Assembly (NCBI RefSeq): GCF_019802045.1
Contig: NZ_JAHVHU010000008.1
Location: 1 to 64,000 of the forward strand
Reading direction: 5' to 3'
DNA from: Membranihabitans marinus
Lineage (GTDB): Bacteria; Bacteroidota; Bacteroidia; Chitinophagales; Saprospiraceae
Length of the DNA stretch: 64,000 nt
The number at the start of each line of letters is the position of its first letter. The stretch's first letter is position 1. The position numbers and the translations under genes were made by a program. Below the pieces are notes generated by a model. That model was given only the letters and a program-made list of their open reading frames with translations, was not told the origin of the DNA and did no database searches. Below are positions 26,836 to 36,084 of the stretch, piece by piece.

Positions 26836-27570
26836 ATGAAGCACCGACATTTAGTTGTTGATCTGGGGAACACCCGACAAAAAATGGGTGTTTTTGAGGA
26901 CGATCATTTGATTTATACCGATCAACGGCTTGTTCAAAATTTGGATTTGAAGGTATGGGAAGAGTGGAGAAGGGAGTGGGATCCGCATCGGATAGCACTT
27001 TCTGCCACCATCCAACTAACGGACGCCCAACACGAATGGATTAATCAAAATAAAGTAGTGCAAGCCAATAACGATGTAAATTACCCGTTCAATGTGCAAT
27101 ACCATACCCCTGAGACACTAGGACAGGACCGACTGGCAGCTGTAAGTGCTGTTTACGCGTTGTATAAAAAGAAGAATGTATTGGTTATTGATTGTGGAAC
27201 CTGCATAACTTATGATTTCTTGACTGGAGATGGAGATTACCTGGGGGGCAATATTGCTCCAGGATTGCGTATGCGACTTCGGTCCATGCACGAATATACG
27301 AACCGCTTACCTTTGGTAGAATTTCCAGATGAATTTCCATGGATCGGACAGTCCACGGAACAAGCTTTACAAACCGGGGGTGTCGGGATGGCTATTCTGG
27401 AATCAAAAGGCTTTATTTTTTATTTAAAAGAAAATTACGGACATTTAACGACCGTTTTGACCGGTGGAGATGCAGGATTTATAAAAAAGTACCTCACGGA
27501 TGAATGCGATGTGCATCCCGATCTCATCCTCTATGGTCTGAATGAAATACTAAAAAACAATGAAATTTAA
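26836..27570 (+). CDS. coaX: Type III pantothenate kinase
   Basis: Catalyses the first step of coenzyme A synthesis. The start at 26836 (MKHRHLVVDLGNTRQKMGVF) places the ASKHA phosphate-binding motif DLGNTRQK at the N-terminus as in the family; an open frame to a TTG at 26794 lacks support. The 244 residues contain the pantothenate/dimer motif GQDRLAAVSAV, the second phosphate motif VLVIDCGTCITYDFL, GGNIAPGLRMRLRSMH and VLTGGDAGF. The downstream barrel gene overlaps its last 11 bases, so the two are translationally linked. Confidence 0.94.
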   Translation: MKHRHLVVDLGNTRQKMGVFEDDHLIYTDQRLVQNLDLKVWEEWRREWDPHRIALSATIQLTDAQHEWINQNKVVQANNDVNYPFNVQYHTPETLGQDRLAAVSAVYALYKKKNVLVIDCGTCITYDFLTGDGDYLGGNIAPGLRMRLRSMHEYTNRLPLVEFPDEFPWIGQSTEQALQTGGVGMAILESKGFIFYLKENYGHLTTVLTGGDAGFIKKYLTDECDVHPDLILYGLNEILKNNEI

Positions 27571-28969
27571 CTTTATACCGATTCTTTTCGGAATATCATC
27601 CCTGAAGCATCAAAGCCGATCGACGGTTTTGCGTGGGATGCAAATTCTTGCAATTATCCTTGGTCTTGTTCATATTTCTGATGCTCAGGTGAGCGAGAAC
27701 TCTCCATTGTCATCGCTGGGAATCGGCGAACTGACGGAGCCCGGAACGGTGGCTGGCAATTCGCTTTCAGGATTATTCGCGACCTATTACAATGGGTATA
27801 ATGTCAATCTGGTCAATCCGGCGTCTTATGCAGGACTTGCCGCCACTGCATTTGATGTGGGAGTAGATGCATCATATATCACGCTGGATGACAATACATC
27901 GTCTCAAAGTGCCTGGGGTGGTAATCTCAAGTATTTATCTTTGTCATTTCCGTTGGTCAGTCCGGTCAATATTGTATTGGATCGGAAAGAACAGTTGTTC
28001 AAAATGGGCATGAACATCGCACTACTTCCTGTCAGTAAGATGGATTATCGCATCAACCAAAAGACCCAACTGACTGACGGCAGCCAGGTGACCCGGCAAT
28101 ACGGTGGTAATGGCGGTTTGAATAAACTACAATTTGGGACAGGGGCGCAATACCGGAATTTTTCGGCTGGTTTCAATATTGGCTTCCTTTTTGGAACCAT
28201 TGACAATGAAAAATCATTATTATTTGAGGAACTTCCCAATGGACACCATACTTATAACGTCAATGAACGTGCCTATAGTGGGTTGTTGTGGGACGCAGGA
28301 TTGTTGTATCGCCATTATTTAACAAAGAATCTGGAGAATCCTTCAAAAAACAGATGGATTTCCATTGGAGTTTATGGAAACTCCAAGCAACCCGTGAAGG
28401 TTGATCAGCAAATATTAACGTTGCGAAAAGCCAACGGTTATACCGGACTGGATGATGCAGATCCCAATCGAACCACGCTGGATACTATATCCCAACATAG
28501 GGATGAAGGACTTCGCAATCATTTGCCGTCTCAGATTGGCTTTGGGGTCTCGTACTCAATGGCAAACCGCTTGCAGGCGGGTGTAAACATGTCCTTTGAC
28601 AACTGGGAAAGCTTTAATAATTTATTAAATATTGGGGATTTGCGTAACTCCTGGTCAGCTGCTGCGTCAGTAGAGTATACACCCAATCCGAATTCATTAT
28701 TGAATTACTGGAATCGGGTATCATATCGATCTAGCGTATACGTAACTAAAGATCCCCGTGTGATTGCGGGTGATGACGGCCTCGATGAAAAAGGGGTGCA
28801 GATCGGTCTGGGGTTACCTATTTTTCAGAAAAGACAATTGTCGTATATTAATTTTTCCATAGATTATGGTAAATTGGCCGGCCAAACTTTTAGTGAAAAA
28901 TTTGTTCGGTTTAACATCGGCGTAACCTTAAACAATAACCTCTGGTTTTATAAGCGGAGATTTGAATAA
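27560..28969 (+). CDS. Outer membrane beta-barrel protein, FadL-like, following coaX
   Basis: A 469-residue predicted barrel. The start at 27560 overlaps coaX; a start at 27638 (MQILAIILGLVHISDAQ) gives a cleaner signal peptide and may be the real one. After the signal come SENSPLSSLGIGELTEP and YNVNLVNPASYAGL, the 'NPASY' start seen in Bacteroidota OmpP1-type barrels, followed by alternating strands and a final FVRFNIGVTLNNNLWFYKRRF. The gene lies in a coaX-barrel-TPR order. The substrate is unknown. Confidence 0.8.
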   Translation: MKFNFIPILFGISSLKHQSRSTVLRGMQILAIILGLVHISDAQVSENSPLSSLGIGELTEPGTVAGNSLSGLFATYYNGYNVNLVNPASYAGLAATAFDVGVDASYITLDDNTSSQSAWGGNLKYLSLSFPLVSPVNIVLDRKEQLFKMGMNIALLPVSKMDYRINQKTQLTDGSQVTRQYGGNGGLNKLQFGTGAQYRNFSAGFNIGFLFGTIDNEKSLLFEELPNGHHTYNVNERAYSGLLWDAGLLYRHYLTKNLENPSKNRWISIGVYGNSKQPVKVDQQILTLRKANGYTGLDDADPNRTTLDTISQHRDEGLRNHLPSQIGFGVSYSMANRLQAGVNMSFDNWESFNNLLNIGDLRNSWSAAASVEYTPNPNSLLNYWNRVSYRSSVYVTKDPRVIAGDDGLDEKGVQIGLGLPIFQKRQLSYINFSIDYGKLAGQTFSEKFVRFNIGVTLNNNLWFYKRRFE

Positions 28970-28986
28970 TTATTGAAACGATAAAA

Positions 28987-30399
28987 ATGAAAAGACTATT
29001 AATTATCCTGGCTGTTTTTATTGGAGCTCAGCTGGAAGTTCAGGCACAGTTACCGGAATGCAAGACATGGAATGATTCACCTCAAAAAGAAGAAGGAGAA
29101 AACCAGCATAGCATATACCGGCCCCTGGTCCGAAACAAAAATTATGAACGAGCCTTTCCCCACTGGGAAAAAGCTTTTAATATCGCTCCGGCAGCGGACG
29201 GCAGACGTGATTATCATTATGAAGACGGTATCACGATTTATAAGCATTTTTTAGAAACGGCAACTGATGATGCCAAAAAGGAGGAATACAAACAAAAGAT
29301 TCTTGATCTGTATCAGGGAATGATTAATTGCTACGAAAATAAAGTGATTAAGGTCAGAAACTGTGACGACTTGTGTCTAAAAGCCGTGATTGGTCAAAAA
29401 TATGGTCGCATGGCCTATGATATGTTCTATACGTTGAGTTCGCCCTATGATAAGACACTCGAAGCTATCGAGAAAGCGGTCGAATATGGCGACAAAGGAA
29501 CGGAATACGTCGTACTCGAGCCCTGGGCGCATATTGTTACCTATCAATTTAAGCAAGGTTCCAGGAGTGCAGAAGAAGTTCGGACTGTTTACGATCGAAT
29601 TATGGAGATCGCAGATTACAATATCGAAACTGATATGGAATTGGGGGAGTATTTTGATATTACCAAACGTCGGTCAGAAGCAGTATTCAAACCCATCGAA
29701 AAAGAGATCTTCGATTGTGAGTATTTCAAAGAAAAGCTCAAGCCGATGTATGAAGAGGATCCGGATAATTTTGATGTGCTGAAGTATGTATTCAATACGT
29801 TGCGCCAACAAGGATGTGATGATGCAGATCCTTTTTTGACAAAAATCAAATCGGAGTATGAAACACTGGCAGCAGAATACAATGAAGAGCGTCTAAAAGA
29901 ACTTGAAGAGAAGAATCCAGCTTATGCAGCTAGAAAGCGGTACGATGAGGGAAAATTTGAGGAGGCGGCTGAAAAATACGAGGAAGCGATCGAAAAGGAA
30001 ACCGACAATGAGAAAAAGGCGCAGTACTATTTTGCGTTGGCTTCTATCCAATTTCGAAAAATGGATAAATATAGCGATGCCCGGAAAAGTGCGCTTGAAG
30101 CTTCAAAACTGCGTCCTGACTGGGGACGACCATATATGTTGATCGGTGATATGTATGCGACCACGAGTCGGAATTGCGGTGATGCCTGGAACCAGCGTCT
30201 GGCTGTGTTGGCCGCGATTGATAAATATGCGAAGGCAAAGGCTGTTGATTCTGATTTTGACCAGGAAGCCAGTTCCAGAATTGCAAAGTACCACAGTTCC
30301 CGTCCCGAACAAGGGGATGCATTTATGCGTGGATTAGAAAATGGCTCGACGACCAAGGTGGGATGTTGGATTGCTGAAACCGTTACCTTGCGATTCTAA
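28987..30399 (+). CDS. Secreted TPR-like repeat protein (paralogue 1)
   Basis: A 470-residue protein with a signal peptide (MKRLLIILAVFIGAQLEVQAQ). It is helical throughout, with TPR-like units clearest at about 315-400 (AAEKYEEAIEKETDNEKKAQYYFALASI; LEASKLRPDWGRPYMLIGDMYA, given as parts). Two marker stretches, AFPHWEKAFNIAPAADGRRD near the start and TKVGCWIAETVTLRF at the end, recur in the paralogue at 33489-34916. It lies 17 bases after the barrel gene, so an envelope function linked to that barrel is plausible. A strong terminator follows. The ligand or partner is unknown. Confidence 0.82.
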   Translation: MKRLLIILAVFIGAQLEVQAQLPECKTWNDSPQKEEGENQHSIYRPLVRNKNYERAFPHWEKAFNIAPAADGRRDYHYEDGITIYKHFLETATDDAKKEEYKQKILDLYQGMINCYENKVIKVRNCDDLCLKAVIGQKYGRMAYDMFYTLSSPYDKTLEAIEKAVEYGDKGTEYVVLEPWAHIVTYQFKQGSRSAEEVRTVYDRIMEIADYNIETDMELGEYFDITKRRSEAVFKPIEKEIFDCEYFKEKLKPMYEEDPDNFDVLKYVFNTLRQQGCDDADPFLTKIKSEYETLAAEYNEERLKELEEKNPAYAARKRYDEGKFEEAAEKYEEAIEKETDNEKKAQYYFALASIQFRKMDKYSDARKSALEASKLRPDWGRPYMLIGDMYATTSRNCGDAWNQRLAVLAAIDKYAKAKAVDSDFDQEASSRIAKYHSSRPEQGDAFMRGLENGSTTKVGCWIAETVTLRF

Positions 30400-30440
30400 G
30401 AAGTCGTTTTTATACGACAATTATTAATGATAGATTTACC

Positions 30441-30477
30441 ATGGTCCACGTAGCGCCGCTACGTGGACCATTTTTCT
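30441..30477 (+). terminator. Rho-independent terminator after the first TPR-like gene
   Basis: ATGGTCCACGTAGC pairs perfectly with GCTACGTGGACCAT around GCC (30441-30471), then TTTTTCTT. It should end the coaX-barrel-TPR transcript. Confidence 0.85.
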
Positions 30478-30523
30478 TGAGTGGGTACAGGAATTAGCAT
30501 AAATTTTTGTAATTTTTACCACG

Positions 30524-31471
30524 ATGAACAAAGATCGGATACTTATTACGGGTGCCGGGGGGCAGATCGGACAGGAACTCGGACTAGTCCTGGAGGATAA
30601 GTATGGCGCTGATCACGTATTGACTACAGACCTGAAACCCGTTTCGTGTTTTGCGAAATTTTTGACATTGGATGTCTTAGATTATGACCGTTACGAAGAA
30701 ATGATCAAGGACTTCCAACCCACCGTGATTTACCACATGGCAGGGATTCTCTCAGCGGTCGGAGAACGAAATCCGGAACTGGCGTGGAAAGTGAACACCG
30801 GTGGTTGGATCAATACGCTTAATCTGGCTGTGAAGTATCAGGTTGACCGGGTTTTTTTTCCTAGCTCAATTGCTGTGTTTGGTTCAGGCTCCCCATTGGA
30901 CCATACGGACCAGAATGTTCCGCTTCATCCCGCCACAATGTATGGAATTACGAAGGTCGCCGGAGAGAACCTCGGGCAATATTATTTTCAAAAACACGGT
31001 TTGGATGTTCGGGGACTTCGGTACCCGGGAATAATAAGTTATCAGACAGCGCCGGGCGGAGGAACAACCGACTATGCCATCGACATCTTTCACCAGATCA
31101 TTCATAATGGTATTTATTCTTGTTTCCTGAGTCGGGACCGCGAATTGCCGATGATGTATGTCGAAGATGCCATTCGGGGTACTTTAGAGGTGATGGAAGC
31201 TCCACGTGAAGATATAGGAATTCATACTGCGTATAATTTTGGTGCCATGAGTTTTACGCCGGCTGAATTAATCGCCGAGATCAAAAAATATATACCTGAC
31301 GCCCAAATGGAGTGTAAGCCTGACTTTCGGGATGATATCGCAAAGAACTGGCCCAATAGAATAGTGGATACCCAAGCCCGTAAGGACTGGGGCTGGCAAC
31401 CCGAATATACCCTGGCAGGTATGGTTCAAGAAATGATTACACATCTGCAGGATAGAAATATATTGAAGTAA
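30524..31471 (+). CDS. L-threonine 3-dehydrogenase, short-chain/epimerase type
   Basis: Oxidises L-threonine to 2-amino-3-ketobutyrate with NAD. The 315 residues are an extended SDR fold: nucleotide motif ITGAGGQIGQELG at 8-20, HMAGILSAVGE, the active-site Tyr-Lys in YGITKVAGENL, and the family-typical SYQTAPGGGTTDYA and PMMYVEDAIRGT. This epimerase-like threonine dehydrogenase differs from the zinc-dependent type. kbl follows 11 bases later, which settles the substrate call, since the two enzymes act in sequence to make glycine and acetyl-CoA. Confidence 0.92.
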   Translation: MNKDRILITGAGGQIGQELGLVLEDKYGADHVLTTDLKPVSCFAKFLTLDVLDYDRYEEMIKDFQPTVIYHMAGILSAVGERNPELAWKVNTGGWINTLNLAVKYQVDRVFFPSSIAVFGSGSPLDHTDQNVPLHPATMYGITKVAGENLGQYYFQKHGLDVRGLRYPGIISYQTAPGGGTTDYAIDIFHQIIHNGIYSCFLSRDRELPMMYVEDAIRGTLEVMEAPREDIGIHTAYNFGAMSFTPAELIAEIKKYIPDAQMECKPDFRDDIAKNWPNRIVDTQARKDWGWQPEYTLAGMVQEMITHLQDRNILK

Positions 31472-31482
31472 AAAATTAGCAT

Positions 31483-32667
31483 ATGTATACCATTAAAGAT
31501 GATTTGCAGGAAGAACTTCAAACGATCCGCGATGAAGGATTGTATAAGAAAGAACGGATTATTCAGTCACCGCAAGGGGCAGAGATTGAAGCGAATGGGA
31601 AAGAGGTACTTAACTTTTGTGCGAACAACTATCTTGGACTATCCGATGATCCTTCAGTTTTGAAAGCTGCCAAAAAAGTGGTGGATAGCCATGGTTTTGG
31701 ACTTTCATCGGTTCGATTTATTTGCGGTACGCAGGATATTCACAAAGAACTCGAAAAGAAAATAGCTCATTTTGTGGGCATGGAGGATGCCATTCTGTAC
31801 GCAGCCGCTTTTGATGCGAATGGGGGTTTATTTGAACCGCTTTTGACCAAGGAGGATGCCATTATATCTGATCAACTAAATCACGCTTCGATTATTGATG
31901 GGATCCGACTGTGCAAAGCCGCCAGATATCGGTTTAAACACAACGATATGGAAGATTTAGAAGCACAATTGAAAGCGGCTTCCGGAGCACGACGGAAAAT
32001 GATTGCTACAGATGGTGTGTTTTCCATGGATGGCACCATTGCCCAGCTGGATAAAATCTGTGACCTGGCAGAGCAGTATGAAGCCATGGTGATGATCGAT
32101 GATTGCCATTCGACCGGTTTCGTAGGAGAAAGTGGCCGGGGGACCCACGAATTTAGAGGAGTCATGGATCGGGTGGATATCGTAACTGGAACCTTTGGCA
32201 AGGCACTGGGGGGAGCTTCTGGTGGATTTACTGCCGCGCGGAAAGAAATCGTCGAGGTGTTGCGACAGCGATCCCGGCCTTATTTATTCTCGAATAGTGT
32301 AGCACCCGCCATCGTGGGAGCGACCATATCTGTGTTGGATCGATTATCGACAACAACCGAACTTCGTGACAAGCTGGCTGATAATACCATTCGGTTCCGC
32401 ACAAAAATGTCGAAAGCAGGATTTGATATCCTGGATGGAATCCATCCGATCGTCCCCATTATGCTGTATGATGCGAATGTGGCCCAGAATTTTGCGGCTG
32501 GGTTGTTGGATGAAGGCATTTATGTGATCGGATTTTTCTTTCCGGTGGTACCGAAAGGTCAAGCCCGGATCCGGGTTCAGTTGTCAGCAGCCCATGAACC
32601 ACACCACATTGATCGCGCGGTGGAGGCCTTTGTAAAGGTTGGAAAGGAGCTTGAAGTTATTGGGTAG
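31483..32667 (+). CDS. kbl: 2-amino-3-ketobutyrate CoA ligase (glycine C-acetyltransferase)
   Basis: A PLP enzyme that splits 2-amino-3-ketobutyrate with CoA into glycine and acetyl-CoA. The 394 residues contain the alpha-oxoamine synthase motifs: [26 protein letters not shown], the cofactor Asp-His in [10 protein letters not shown], and the PLP Lys in [15 protein letters not shown]. It forms a two-gene operon with the threonine dehydrogenase, giving glycine that could feed the glycine cleavage system represented by gcvT. The sequence after its stop codon is a run of AGTAGT/GTTGTTGG repeats. Confidence 0.95.
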   Translation: MYTIKDDLQEELQTIRDEGLYKKERIIQSPQGAEIEANGKEVLNFCANNYLGLSDDPSVLKAAKKVVDSHGFGLSSVRFICGTQDIHKELEKKIAHFVGMEDAILYAAAFDANGGLFEPLLTKEDAIISDQLNHASIIDGIRLCKAARYRFKHNDMEDLEAQLKAASGARRKMIATDGVFSMDGTIAQLDKICDLAEQYEAMVMIDDCHSTGFVGESGRGTHEFRGVMDRVDIVTGTFGKALGGASGGFTAARKEIVEVLRQRSRPYLFSNSVAPAIVGATISVLDRLSTTTELRDKLADNTIRFRTKMSKAGFDILDGIHPIVPIMLYDANVAQNFAAGLLDEGIYVIGFFFPVVPKGQARIRVQLSAAHEPHHIDRAVEAFVKVGKELEVIG

Positions 32668-32857
32668 ACAGTAGTCAGTAGTTGTTGGTTGGTAGTTTTC
32701 AGTTGTTGGTCTATAGTGTACCAGGAACTAAGTTCGGACAATAAAATACCGGTGGATCCCATACCAGAAGGGTCCAACATATGCAAAAGCCCCTGTATCG
32801 GCGGTTTTAACCGTCAACTTCGGCGAATTTATTTGCCGTTATTTTAATTTTAAGTAT
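32668..32857. other. Spacer after kbl with stop-adjacent short repeats
   Basis: Directly after the stop, TAGACAGTAGTCAGTAG and TTGTTGGTTGG form short imperfect tandem repeats (32665-32712). The rest up to the MITE-like element holds no gene. Confidence 0.45.
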
Positions 32858-33214
32858 TTAGCCCGCTTTATTCACCACGTCAATTTATTATGACGTATAA
32901 TACACAGTGCATCAATTGCTTAATTTCCAAAATTGGGCATATTACATAGCCCAATTTTGGGTGACGTTTGACTTTTGATTCATACATTATCCTCGGGACA
33001 GAGCCCTCGGTTCTCTCATAGAAAGTTCACTGAACTTTCTGTCTCAGCTCGGCTTTACCGAGATGAGACTACATTCGTTCATGTTACTAACTCCTTGAAA
33101 TAGAATACTATTCCGGCGGAGTCAGATGCCTTGCATCTGCACCTGTCTAACTGCCATTAAAACAATAATCAACGCCAGTTAGGTAAATCAAAAGCCATGA
33201 ATTTTGCGGGTTAG
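32858..33214 (-). mobile_element. MITE-like element, copy B (inverted relative to copy A)
   Basis: Read on the minus strand from 33214 to 32858, it starts CTAACCCGCAAAATTCATGG and ends AAAGCGGGCTAA, so its inverted ends match those of copy A with one or two changes. Its first ~95 and last ~110 bases match copy A closely. The middle differs but keeps two hairpins, CTCGGTAAAGCCGAG and AGAAAGTTCAGTGAACTTTCT, at the same relative positions. No transposase is encoded. Confidence 0.7.
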
Positions 33215-33281
33215 TGCCTCAAGCAGTAATTTGTGTTCGTTGGTCGATATGATGTATGATATTTGCTGAGCGAAGCCGGAG

Positions 33282-33430
33282 CATTGAGCTTGAGTCTTTG
33301 AGCTTCTTTGCTTTTAGCTTTGAGCTTGGGTCTTTGAGCTTATTTGCTTTCAGCATTGAGCTTGGGTCTTTGAGCTTATTTGCTTTCAACATTAATCTTT
33401 GATGCTTTGAGCTTGAGCCTTTCAGCTTTT
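33282..33430 (+). repeat. 36-bp tandem repeat (TTGAGCTTGGGTCTTTGAGC type)
   Basis: Three good copies of a 36-base unit lie at 33282-33317, 33318-33353 and 33354-33389, followed by a degraded fourth. Within each unit GAGCTT occurs twice, so the unit is itself partly duplicated. A single related copy is found at 474-512, upstream of pheT. The array ends 60 bases before the second TPR-like gene. Confidence 0.8.
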
Positions 33431-33488
33431 ACATTTGCAGATTGAATGGGGAAATGTTATTTTTGGTTGATCAATAAAAAATAGCTCT

Positions 33489-34916
33489 ATGTTAAGATAT
33501 CGATTAATGGTTGTGGCGCTGGGGATGTTCTTGTATTCTTGTTCACCCAAGGTGACGGAACCGGTGACCAGTACAGAGGTGACCGAACAGGAAGAAACTG
33601 CGAATACGGGGCCATGCGCAACTTTTGAAGATAGCCGGATGGGGGAAGAAGCCATCACAGCGCATGTCCTCTACCGCGATTTATTGAAGCAGGAGCAATA
33701 TGACAGAGCCTTTCCACTCTGGAAAAAAGCTTTTACGATTGCGCCGGCTGCGGATGGAAAACGAAATACTCACTTTGCCGATGGAATCACATTTTATCAG
33801 AATTTTTATGACGAGGCAACGGATAGTCTGTTGAAAGAAAAATATGTCGATACCATCTTTATGCTCTATGATCAGATGGAAGAATGCTACGGTGAAACCG
33901 GGTATGTGCTTGGAAGGAAGGCTTTTGATCTCTATTTCAAATATCCGGAAATGGAGGACGACGATGTGGTCTATGATTACTTCAAACAATCCATCGATCT
34001 GGACCGGGATACTGCCCGATACTTTATACTCAATCCATTCACCGATCTGCTGGTAAAACGGTATTTTGATCTAAAAATCAGTAAAGAAGAGGCCCAAAAG
34101 TATGCCGGTATGATTATGAATCGGCTCCAGACAGGATTGGAAAGTGGGGAAAATGAAGCCCAATGGTCGATCATTAACGATTATGTACCCTCGCGGTTAG
34201 CTGCTTTTGAGGGGGTAAAAGGATTTTATGACTGTGAATATTACCTGGCCAAATATGTGCCTCAGTTTGATGAGAATCCGGATGATTGCGAAAATGTAAC
34301 CAGCGTATACCGAAGTTTGATATGGGGGGGATGCAGCGATACCGGAAATGAGGACTTTCAACGCATCAAAGCGGTATATGATGAGAATTGTCGGGTGGTG
34401 GAAAAGGTTGCTTCTTCGTCGACTGCTAAAGAAGGATTTAATGCTCTGGAATCGGGTGAATTTGAACAGGCTATAGATAAATTTACAGAAGCCGCGGAAG
34501 AAACCGACGACCTGGATCGCAAGGCACAGCTTTATCTTTTGGTGGCCAAGATATATTATGGAAGTTTGAAAAGATTCCCACTCGCTCGCCAATTTGCACG
34601 GAAGGCTGCAGAAGCCCGACCCAACTGGGGAGAGCCTCATTTGTTGATCGGAAAACTTTATGCCAGTTCTGGGCCGTTGTGCGGACCCGGAACGGGGTGG
34701 GACAGTCAGATCGTCGTCTGGCCGGCCATCGATGAGTGGCAGAAGGCGCGGAGCATCGATCCGGACGCGGCAGCCGAAGCAAATAAGCTCATTAACAATT
34801 ACAGACAGTATATGCCCAGTAAAGGAGATATCTTTCAGCGTACGCTGAATGAAGGAGATTCGTTTACGGTGGGTTGCTGGATCCAGCAACAAACCACGAT
34901 CCGGGCGGCTAATTAG
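33489..34916 (+). CDS. TPR-like repeat lipoprotein (paralogue 2)
   Basis: A 475-residue paralogue of the protein at 28987-30399. Here the N-terminus is a lipoprotein signal (MVVALGMFLYSCSPK, lipobox ending in Cys), followed by a Thr/Glu-rich tether, whereas paralogue 1 has an ordinary signal peptide. Shared markers are AFPLWKKAFTIAPAADGKRN near residue 75, ARPNWGEPHLLIGKLYASSG with its counterpart in paralogue 1, and the C-terminal FTVGCWIQQQTTIRA. TPR-like units are clearest at about 315-400. The function is unknown; envelope scaffolding is a guess. A short TTAG repeat follows the stop. Confidence 0.82.
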   Translation: MLRYRLMVVALGMFLYSCSPKVTEPVTSTEVTEQEETANTGPCATFEDSRMGEEAITAHVLYRDLLKQEQYDRAFPLWKKAFTIAPAADGKRNTHFADGITFYQNFYDEATDSLLKEKYVDTIFMLYDQMEECYGETGYVLGRKAFDLYFKYPEMEDDDVVYDYFKQSIDLDRDTARYFILNPFTDLLVKRYFDLKISKEEAQKYAGMIMNRLQTGLESGENEAQWSIINDYVPSRLAAFEGVKGFYDCEYYLAKYVPQFDENPDDCENVTSVYRSLIWGGCSDTGNEDFQRIKAVYDENCRVVEKVASSSTAKEGFNALESGEFEQAIDKFTEAAEETDDLDRKAQLYLLVAKIYYGSLKRFPLARQFARKAAEARPNWGEPHLLIGKLYASSGPLCGPGTGWDSQIVVWPAIDEWQKARSIDPDAAAEANKLINNYRQYMPSKGDIFQRTLNEGDSFTVGCWIQQQTTIRAAN

Positions 34917-35254
34917 GTGATTAGTTGTTAGGGCGTCCGGTCCACCGGGCTTTTTAGGCGTTAGGCTGTCTGGGGCTGAAAAAAACAGGTGTACGGTAAT
35001 TGTGAATTGGATCACCAGTGCTCGAATTCAGAAGTTGCAGGCATTGTATGTGGCGCTCTCATCCCAACAAGTTGGATACACTTCGTGCTACACACATGGA
35101 TTGCCGCTCAATAAAAGCGACTCGTGAGCGCAGAGTGAAATGTCGCGATCTGGAAGCGCGAGATAATACCTATACATTATATATGATTGCGTACATTAGG
35201 GGCACACCGCGCAAAGTCGAGGTACTCAAAGTTAATAAAAATAAGAACTTGGCT
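34917..35254. other. Intergenic stretch upstream of the DUF3365 gene
   Basis: An open frame from 35018 runs through here into the DUF3365 gene but is Cys/Arg-rich and unlike a protein. The first 30 bases after the preceding stop carry TTAG-type repeats. CCGGTCCACCGG at 34939-34950 is a short palindrome. Confidence 0.4.
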
Positions 35255-35887
35255 ATGAAAAAGAATGGATATGGGGTGTTGATGATCGCACTATTGGTAA
35301 ATGCCTGGAATGGTTGCCAGTCCGTCGGAGAATCGGAAGATAAGACGGAAACTACGCAAGTAGACCTAGAATCCTGGAAGACACAGGGTCAGGAATATGC
35401 GATGAAAGCTCAGCAGGCTCTGGGGCAAAATTTAAAAGCAGCGCTACAGCAAGGTGGTCCGCCGTTTGCGGTCGATTTTTGCAACACCCGAGCCATTCCC
35501 ATCACGGATAGTGCGGCTCAGGAACTAAAGGTATCGCTCCGACGGGTATCGGACAAATATCGAAACCCGGGCAATCAAGCCAATGAAAAAGAAAGCAAGT
35601 ACATTTCCCGGGCGAAAGAACAGTTGGCCGCCGGAGAAACTATCCATCCGGCCATAGAAGAAATGGAAGGTAAGATGATCGGATATTACCCCATTCTCAC
35701 CAACGCGATGTGTATGAATTGCCACGGCCAACCTGGTAAAGACATCAATGAAGAAACATTGAACCTCATCAAAGAACGCTATCCCGATGACCGGGCAGTC
35801 GGTTACCAGCCCCATGAAGTACGTGGCATCTGGGTAGTGGAGATGGATGCCGCCGGAGCTACAAGCTCCGGGCATATTGAGGAGTAA
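35255..35887 (+). CDS. DUF3365 (Tll0287-like) haem-binding lipoprotein
   Basis: A 210-residue protein starting at 35255, where MKKNGYGVLMIALLVNAWNG leads into a Cys (residue 21) usable as a lipidation site. The folded part resembles DUF3365/Tll0287-like haem domains: VDFCNTRAIPITDSAAQEL, VSDKYRNPGNQANEKE, and the c-type haem motif CMNCH in YYPILTNAMCMNCHGQPG, then a C-terminal GYQPHEVRGIWVVEM strand. Such proteins are periplasmic haem sensors or redox carriers. The last residues (GATSSGHIEE) come from a palindromic sequence and may be a recent extension. Confidence 0.85.
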   Translation: MKKNGYGVLMIALLVNAWNGCQSVGESEDKTETTQVDLESWKTQGQEYAMKAQQALGQNLKAALQQGGPPFAVDFCNTRAIPITDSAAQELKVSLRRVSDKYRNPGNQANEKESKYISRAKEQLAAGETIHPAIEEMEGKMIGYYPILTNAMCMNCHGQPGKDINEETLNLIKERYPDDRAVGYQPHEVRGIWVVEMDAAGATSSGHIEE

Positions 35888-36084
35888 AAAGCAGCCGGAT
35901 CCTACCTTGTTGAAGTGGTAGACAGGTTTTCATCTCCGTAGAAATCGTACCAATTATTTTCTGTCATTTTTCAGAAAGCTTTGTGAGAAATGCATCGATG
36001 CGGGTTGCTCTCTCGTTTCGTCATTAGACTGTGTGAGTAGCGAAAACTTTGTCGCTAAAAGCTGTATTGACCAGGTTATAAATA

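Noticed and set aside
33282-33430. CRISPR array
   Set aside because: The units are contiguous 36-bp tandem repeats without unique spacers, and no cas genes are present.
34197-35015. 272-codon minus-strand frame
   Set aside because: Antisense to the second TPR-like gene, with no signal or domain.
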